Below are positions 7,292-10,489 of a stretch of DNA of 10,489 nucleotides, in pieces. Where the stretch lies: NCBI GenBank assembly GCA_002395605.1, contig DGXO01000034.1, forward strand, positions 63,577 to 74,065. Reading direction: 5' to 3'. The translations under genes were made by a program, and so were the position numbers. The stretch is from Bacteroidales bacterium UBA4230. Lineage in GTDB: Bacteria; Bacteroidota; Bacteroidia; Bacteroidales; UBA932. The notes beneath the pieces are model-generated. The model was not told where the DNA came from and did not search any database. It saw nothing but the letters and a program-made list of their open reading frames with translations. Each line of letters begins with the position of its first letter. The stretch's first letter is position 1.

Positions 7292-7854
7292 AGGATCTTC
7301 AGTCGCTTGAATTGCTTAAGGAGTGCCGTCTTGTAGGCGGCACGGCTTTGGCTTTGCAACTCGGGCATCGCAGATCGGTGGATCTTGATTTCTTCGGAAC
7401 AGTTCCTCAGACGCCGGATGAACTTCAGGACCTCCTGCGTGAGAATCACGACGTAACAATTGTCAAGGAGTCCAAGAACATCCATATTTATTTGATTGAC
7501 GGCGTTAAAGTTGATATCGTCAATTACAAATATGACTGGATTGATACCCCTGTAGAAGAAGACGGCATTCGGCTTGCCGATGTAAAAGACATTGCCGCAA
7601 TGAAAGTGGCGGCAATCATCGGCCGGGGCACGAAGAAAGATTTCATCGACCTGTATTTCCTATTGAAACAGTATTCACTGAAAGAACTCCTCGAACTATA
7701 CCTTCAGAAGTATCCTGATGGCTCCCTATTCATTGCCATTAAGAGTTTATCTTACTTTGAGGACGCTGAGGCCGACCCCATGCCCGTTATGTTTGAAGAA
7801 GTAAGCTGGCCTGATGTCAAAGCATTGATCGGCGAGTCGATATCAACCATCTGA
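7246..7854 (+). CDS. AbiEii/AbiGii-like nucleotidyltransferase, probable toxin
   Basis: This 202-residue protein has the hallmarks of AbiEii-type (DUF1814) nucleotidyltransferases. GGTALALQLGHRRSVDLDFF (31-50) combines the GG(S/T) motif with the acidic pair Asp46/Asp48. A third acidic position lies in GVKVDIV (Asp90). The family signature KVAAIIGRGTKKDFIDLYFL, centred on Lys120 and Asp132/Asp135, follows. Family members act as toxins in type IV-like toxin-antitoxin and abortive-infection systems; some relatives (MenT) transfer nucleotides to tRNA acceptor ends. The substrate here is unknown. The start MLQYQTIYPATLQLL, within the DUF6922 gene in another frame, agrees with relatives as I recall them. 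All catalytic positions appear intact. The gene is followed by the first direct repeat and a strong terminator. Confidence 0.88.
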   Translation: MLQYQTIYPATLQLLKDLQSLELLKECRLVGGTALALQLGHRRSVDLDFFGTVPQTPDELQDLLRENHDVTIVKESKNIHIYLIDGVKVDIVNYKYDWIDTPVEEDGIRLADVKDIAAMKVAAIIGRGTKKDFIDLYFLLKQYSLKELLELYLQKYPDGSLFIAIKSLSYFEDAEADPMPVMFEEVSWPDVKALIGESISTI

Positions 7855-7885
7855 GCGCCAAGCAGATACACGGATCTCAAATCGG

Positions 7886-7920
7886 CAAAAATGGTTCGAT
7901 AATTGTCCCGTTGCCCGCAC
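7886..7920 (+). repeat. Direct repeat copy 1, tRNA-Leu 3'-end-like
   Basis: These 35 bp match 10356-10390 at 34 positions; the only difference is G at 7910 against A at 10380. The right part, GTCCC then GCCCGCAC, lines up with the 3' end of tRNA-Leu at 16 of 18 positions when two further bases are included. ATGG and TTCGA further left also match, with a 5-nt insertion between. This suggests an attachment-site scar. Confidence 0.7.
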
Positions 7921-7954
7921 AAGGGGACAACTTCTTCGGAGGTCGTCCCCTTTT
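7921..7954 (+). terminator. Strong terminator with UUCG tetraloop
   Basis: AAGGGGAC (7921-7928) pairs with GTCCCCTT (7945-7952). Inside it ACTTC pairs with GAGGT, capped by a TTCG tetraloop (7935-7938), with one A-C mismatch between the helices. TTTT (7951-7954) follows. It abuts the repeat exactly and would end the AbiEii transcript. Confidence 0.75.
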
Positions 7955-7985
7955 CTGATTCACTTTTGGCGGATTATTTTTAACA

Positions 7986-8017
7986 TTTGCAATCCTCAAC
8001 CGTAATCCGTACCTTTG
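7986..8017 (+). promoter_or_regulatory. Promoter of the 75-residue protein / lipoprotein pair
   Basis: TTTG (7986-7989) and TACCTTTG (8010-8017) are separated by exactly 20 bp, a near-ideal Bacteroidetes promoter. The leader before the ATG at 8042 is about 20 nt and has no Shine-Dalgarno sequence. Confidence 0.75.
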
Positions 8018-8041
8018 TACCTATAACAACATAGCAGAACG

Positions 8042-8269
8042 ATGGCGAATGTAAATGGAAAACAAGAACGGATGGTCGTACATCTGGAAATCGACGGCCA
8101 TCATTACTACTACGGGAACCTTAAGGCCTTGACCGACCATTGGAGCAAGGATGCCATCGGGGTCTCGTACTCTTACCTGAAAAACCTCAACATCTCCGAA
8201 GACAAGCCATATCGGAATGATTCTTGCTGCATCCGACGGGGGATTATTGTCACATCAAAAAAATCATGA
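8042..8269 (+). CDS. Small protein of unknown function (75 residues)
   Basis: I do not recognise a named family. The sequence begins with two likely beta strands (MVVHLEIDGHHYYYGNL), then an amphipathic helix (KALTDHWSKD) and YSYLKNLNISEDKPY, ending with a basic tail (CIRRGIIVTSKKS). There is no signal peptide or membrane segment, so it is probably cytoplasmic. The strand-helix layout and basic end are compatible with a small nucleic-acid-binding protein, but that is only an impression. A near-ideal promoter directly upstream and an ATGA overlap with the lipoprotein gene argue that it is truly expressed and co-translated. It is the first gene after the first repeat and terminator, that is, the start of the second cassette. 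Confidence 0.65.
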   Translation: MANVNGKQERMVVHLEIDGHHYYYGNLKALTDHWSKDAIGVSYSYLKNLNISEDKPYRNDSCCIRRGIIVTSKKS

Positions 8270-8901
8270 TAATGAAACAGTGTTTATCATTTTTTGCCGC
8301 AACCGTTTTGCTCCTTTTTTGCGGCTGCGGGCCAACAAAGAAAGTATCGAGCACCGATAACCAAGTGTTTTCGATTGAGAAGATGGTCAAGAACTATGAG
8401 GACAACAAAGACGGTATTGCGGATGCACTTGCTTTCACGGCAGATGCTCTCAATGACCATTGTGGAATCCAACTCGTCTTGGACCAAACGGGGGTGTCAC
8501 AGTTCTTTGTCTATAGTTTTATGTGGTTTGGGACTAACAATCCTCAACAAAAGGATTTTGACAATCTGATGCCTTTGGTGGGTCTGACGCAAGATGAGTT
8601 GGATACTGTTATCTCAAAACTCCGAAGTGTAAACTGCTTGTCAGCAGAATTGATGAAAAGTGGCAGTCAATTTGCTAAGGTGCTGTTTTGGGAGAACAAG
8701 GAGTGCGGCTATTATTATCACATCTACTATGATGCTTTGTCAGATGCAGAACTTGCTGAAAACACCAAAACGATGGAATACTGCATTCCGTATAGCAACA
8801 AGATGTTCTTGGAGTACAATCCCAAAAAGGACAATGCCGACGCGACTTTCCCTGAGAGGGAACAATATATGAAGGAACTGAATCTCCCAAGGAACGAATA
8901 A
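8266..8901 (+). CDS. Putative lipoprotein of unknown function
   Basis: This 211-residue protein starts with a lipoprotein-type signal: a basic MIMKQ start, the hydrophobic run LSFFAATVLLLF, then CGCG. The best lipidation site is the second cysteine (FCGC), giving a mature protein of about 190 residues anchored in a membrane. No Asp/Glu-rich surface-export signal follows the cysteine, so it may face the periplasm. The mature part is mixed alpha/beta, with VYSFMWFGTNNPQQ and an aromatic stretch CGYYYHIYYD, and has no motif I recognise. The ATG at 8266 overlaps the preceding stop; one at 8272 (MKQCLSFF) is equally plausible. A membrane lipoprotein between toxin-antitoxin loci is unusual and might be defence, surface or decayed cargo. 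Confidence 0.8.
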   Translation: MIMKQCLSFFAATVLLLFCGCGPTKKVSSTDNQVFSIEKMVKNYEDNKDGIADALAFTADALNDHCGIQLVLDQTGVSQFFVYSFMWFGTNNPQQKDFDNLMPLVGLTQDELDTVISKLRSVNCLSAELMKSGSQFAKVLFWENKECGYYYHIYYDALSDAELAENTKTMEYCIPYSNKMFLEYNPKKDNADATFPEREQYMKELNLPRNE

Positions 8902-9298
8902 CTGAGAATGGTTTAAGCCATGAGCGATATATGTCATAATAATATACCAGTATCAAAAGTCTTTCCGTCCGCAACTGCAAAGTCGGTAAATTCGTTCTAG
9001 TTTATGTATTTGGAGTCGGGCCTTCCTGTTGCGACCAACACGACGAACAGACCTAAACCTGCCTGACTTACTGACCGGGTACCCCGATAGAATGAGGGCC
9101 GACCGTTCTGTAAGATGTTGAGAATAGGGAGGTATGAGACCGCATAGAGTATACGCCCCAGGGAAACGCCTCAACTATTATCACTGTTTATTTATGGCAC
9201 AGGAAACCTGACTAAATCAAGCCATTCGACGAATTCAACGACCTTGATGTAGTCCTGAATGAAAGTTAGATAATCTGTAATGATTCCGCACATTAGTT
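8902..9298. other. Non-coding or decayed stretch with local hairpins
   Basis: No convincing gene or TAnnTTTG promoter is visible on either strand in these 397 bp. Some fold potential exists: TGTTG (9027-9031) pairs with CAACA (9036-9040) over a 4-nt loop, and GTCGGGCCTT (9015-9024) pairs with GAGGGCCGAC (9094-9103) with one G-G mismatch. A minus-strand frame of 73 codons (9174-8953) is very basic and not gene-like. On the plus strand the 17-codon frame at 9216-9269, encoding IKPFDEFNDLDVVLNES, looks protein-like just before a terminator. It may be the last exposed piece of a degraded gene. The stretch could be gene debris or a structured RNA. Confidence 0.35.
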
Positions 9299-9323
9299 GC
9301 CTGGCTTCACGCCAGGCTTTTTT
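9299..9323 (+). terminator. Rho-independent terminator
   Basis: GCCTGGC (9299-9305) pairs perfectly with GCCAGGC (9311-9317) around a 5-nt loop, followed by six T. It would stop transcription coming from the lipoprotein side or from any RNA made in 8902-9298, insulating the downstream toxin-antitoxin genes. Confidence 0.85.
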
Positions 9324-9378
9324 CGTCTGCGGCTGGGGGACTCCACCTCTAACCCCTGTCGAACAATTTATAAATAAG

Positions 9379-9409
9379 TTGCATATTTCTTAAACTATTC
9401 TTATATTTG
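9379..9409 (+). promoter_or_regulatory. Promoter of the XRE-MNT/HepT pair
   Basis: TTG (9379-9381) and TATATTTG (9402-9409) are separated by exactly 20 bp, and the box ends 8 nt before the ATG. An imperfect dyad, AAATAAG (9372-9378) against CTTATATTT (9400-9408), brackets the promoter. It could be an operator for the XRE domain of the first gene. Confidence 0.75.
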
Positions 9410-9417
9410 CGAAAAAG

Positions 9418-9918
9418 ATGGATATGAACGAATCTATAAAAAGGATGCGAAAGTCAAGGGGAATGACTCAGGAGCAGGTGGGAATATTGGCCGGTATGAG
9501 CAAGTCACAGATATCCAGAATGGAGAGCGGAAAGCTTGGAAGTCCTGCCACGTACGCTCGTGTACTTGATGCCCTTGGTTATAAGGCCGTCGTACATTAT
9601 GAGGATGTCAGAGGTGGCAATAGACTGGGTAGAGATCAGATACTATCAATGCTTAAAGTTTACTACTTATGCAACAAGTCGGCTTTTGGAATTGAAAGAA
9701 TCGGTCTGTTTGGAAGCTTTGCCAGGGATGAAGGGCGTGCAGACAGTGATATCGACATCATCATTACGCTCTCAAAGCCAGATTTATTTCTATACTCCAC
9801 CATTGCAAGCCAATTGGAGACCGTTTTCGGAAGACACGTAGACCTTGTTTCTTCCAAATCTATTTTTCCCGAAAAATTTGCCCGTCGTCTGAAGGAGGAG
9901 ACCATCTATGTATCCTAA
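9418..9918 (+). CDS. XRE-family HTH fused to MNT nucleotidyltransferase, MntA-type antitoxin
   Basis: This 166-residue protein has two domains. Residues 4-60 form an XRE helix-turn-helix (SIKRMRKSRGMTQEQVGILA, then SKSQISRMESGKLGSPATYARVLDALG). Residues about 90-166 form a minimal nucleotidyltransferase with the complete motif GS-X10-DxD: Gly99-Ser100, Asp111 and Asp113, plus a third acid at Asp142 in HVDLV. In characterised MntA-HepT systems this domain neutralises the HepT ribonuclease by adding AMP to a tyrosine near its active site; all catalytic positions needed are present here. The fused DNA-binding domain suggests the protein also represses its own promoter, where an imperfect dyad is visible. 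The start at 9418 is chosen because of the promoter 8 nt upstream. The stop overlaps the next gene by 11 nt. Confidence 0.9.
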   Translation: MDMNESIKRMRKSRGMTQEQVGILAGMSKSQISRMESGKLGSPATYARVLDALGYKAVVHYEDVRGGNRLGRDQILSMLKVYYLCNKSAFGIERIGLFGSFARDEGRADSDIDIIITLSKPDLFLYSTIASQLETVFGRHVDLVSSKSIFPEKFARRLKEETIYVS

Positions 9919-10312
9919 AAAAGAACGCGTTCTTTCCCTGCTTGATGCCGCATTAAAGGAGATGAACCTGTTGCTAGAAATGAGCAAGGACATTAATGCG
10001 CCCGACGACTTTGTCTCCAGCACTCCCGGGCTCATTGTTTTCCGTGCCTGCGGAATGAGCCTCCAATATATAACCGAAAGTCTCGTCAAGATCCGCAACA
10101 TTTGTGGCAGTGACTTCTTCAAAACTTACTCATCTATTCCCTGGCCTGCCGTCTTTGGGATGCGTAATTTCCTGTCTCACGAATATGGAGACGTTGATGC
10201 TGAAGGCATATTCAACACCGTTAAGACAAATATCCCCGAACTTTTACAAGTCTCTAAAAAAATTCAGCATGACGTGATTAAAGGAAGTCTGGATGCCTTC
10301 TTGTCAGATTAG
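9908..10312 (+). CDS. HepT-like HEPN ribonuclease, probable toxin
   Basis: This 134-residue, mostly helical protein fits the HepT/DUF86 HEPN family. The ribonuclease motif R-X4-H-x-Y is intact as RNFLSHEY, with Arg86, His91 and Tyr93. The tyrosine is the residue AMP-modified by the partner in characterised systems. Preceding helices carry family-like sequence (LIVFRACGMSLQYITESLVKI, about 42-62). The ATG lies within the end of the XRE-MNT gene (11-nt overlap), the usual coupling that keeps antitoxin and toxin in proportion. The expected role is RNA cleavage that halts growth when the antitoxin fails, possibly during phage infection; this is from family knowledge, not tested here. The length is normal. 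I see no terminator before the second direct repeat. Confidence 0.88.
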   Translation: MYPKKERVLSLLDAALKEMNLLLEMSKDINAPDDFVSSTPGLIVFRACGMSLQYITESLVKIRNICGSDFFKTYSSIPWPAVFGMRNFLSHEYGDVDAEGIFNTVKTNIPELLQVSKKIQHDVIKGSLDAFLSD

Positions 10313-10355
10313 TCTTTGAGCTGTAAAACAATTAGATATATAGCGTCGAGATCCT

Positions 10356-10390
10356 CAAAAATGGTTCGATAATTGTCCCATTGCCCGCAC
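10356..10390 (+). repeat. Direct repeat copy 2, tRNA-Leu 3'-end-like
   Basis: This copy differs from 7886-7920 at one position (A at 10380). Sequence just left is also related: GATCCTC here, GATCTC there, with about 8 nt fewer here. Similarity stops immediately to the right, after GCCCGCAC, the point where the tRNA 3' end also finishes. This is the presumed right edge of the accessory island. Confidence 0.7.
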
Positions 10391-10489
10391 CATTAATACA
10401 GGGCGCGCTGCCCCCTCAAACAGGATCAAGTGCAAAACTATGTGTTTCTTTTTCTCCCGTTATCAGGAAGAGGCAAACCCTCTTCCCGA
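10391..10489. other. Gene-free right end with two hairpins
   Basis: No gene is visible. GGGC (10401-10404) can pair with GCCC (10410-10413). A stronger hairpin, GGAAGAGG (10466-10473) with CCTCTTCC (10479-10486), lies at the window edge and could be a terminator stem whose T-run is outside. Confidence 0.3.

Larger units (their letters stand above)
6905..10390. mobile_element. Putative tRNA-Leu-associated accessory island
   Basis: This stretch starts at the 3' end of the tRNA-Leu gene and ends at the second copy of a 35-bp direct repeat whose right half resembles that tRNA end. A first copy of the repeat divides it into a segment of about 1.0 kb with a DUF6922/AbiEii pair and one of about 2.5 kb with a lipoprotein and an XRE-MNT/HepT pair. 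Base composition is visibly more AT-rich than in the operon before the tRNA. There is no integrase, transposase or relaxase, so it is either immobile, a remnant, or mobilised in trans. The element status is inference from repeats, tRNA location and cargo. Confidence 0.45.

Noticed and set aside
7886..7920. A complete second tRNA gene
   Set aside because: Only the 3' part resembles a tRNA. The T-arm is interrupted by a 5-nt insertion, and no matching acceptor, D or anticodon stem exists upstream.
8953..9174. A 73-codon minus-strand frame with many Arg and Lys residues
   Set aside because: No promoter or gene-like start context, no recognisable motif, and its composition looks like translated structured DNA rather than a protein. 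Kept only as part of the non-coding stretch.
8902..9417. Retron or reverse-transcriptase-associated RNA
   Set aside because: The structured stretch prompted the idea, but no reverse transcriptase motif is encoded anywhere in the window.
7886..10390. CRISPR array
   Set aside because: There are only two repeat copies, 2470 bp apart, with genes between them; no regular spacer structure.

Overview
The window looks like a chromosomal segment of a moderately GC-rich Bacteroidales bacterium. Three things point there: promoters of the Bacteroidetes type (TTG, a spacer of about 20 bp, then TAnnTTTG), the absence of clear Shine-Dalgarno sequences, and Bacteroidetes-typical families (DUF4783, a very large AsmA-like protein, DUF6922). 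I cannot assign a genus from this window.

Positions 1-6930 are ordinary core genome. They hold rlmH (23S rRNA pseudouridine methyltransferase, minus strand), a divergent DUF4783 exported protein, and efp (elongation factor P, minus strand). A long plus-strand operon follows: a 1194-residue AsmA-like protein, prmA (ribosomal protein L11 methyltransferase) and a small winged-helix-like protein resembling AlkZ-related proteins. Adjacent genes in this operon overlap by 11 and 4 nt. A tRNA-Leu(UAG) gene with its own promoter and terminator closes the core part.

From the 3' end of the tRNA to about 10390 the character changes to accessory DNA of visibly lower GC content. It is divided by two nearly identical 35-bp direct repeats (7886-7920 and 10356-10390, 34 of 35 matching). 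Their right halves resemble the 3' end of the tRNA-Leu gene, as expected if cassettes had been inserted at a tRNA 3' end. The first segment carries a DUF6922 / AbiEii-like nucleotidyltransferase pair, a probable type IV-like toxin-antitoxin module. The second carries a 75-residue protein, an unrecognised lipoprotein, about 400 bp of apparently non-coding or decayed DNA ending in a strong terminator, and an XRE-MNT / HepT pair (MntA-HepT-type toxin-antitoxin). Both modules depend on nucleotidyltransferase-fold proteins, but in opposite roles: presumed toxin in the first, antitoxin in the second. No integrase or transposase is visible.

The most interesting observations are the stacked tRNA-associated cassettes, the fusion of a DNA-binding domain to the MNT antitoxin, the unexplained lipoprotein cargo, and promoters so close to start codons that rlmH and the AsmA-like gene are predicted to have leaderless mRNAs.
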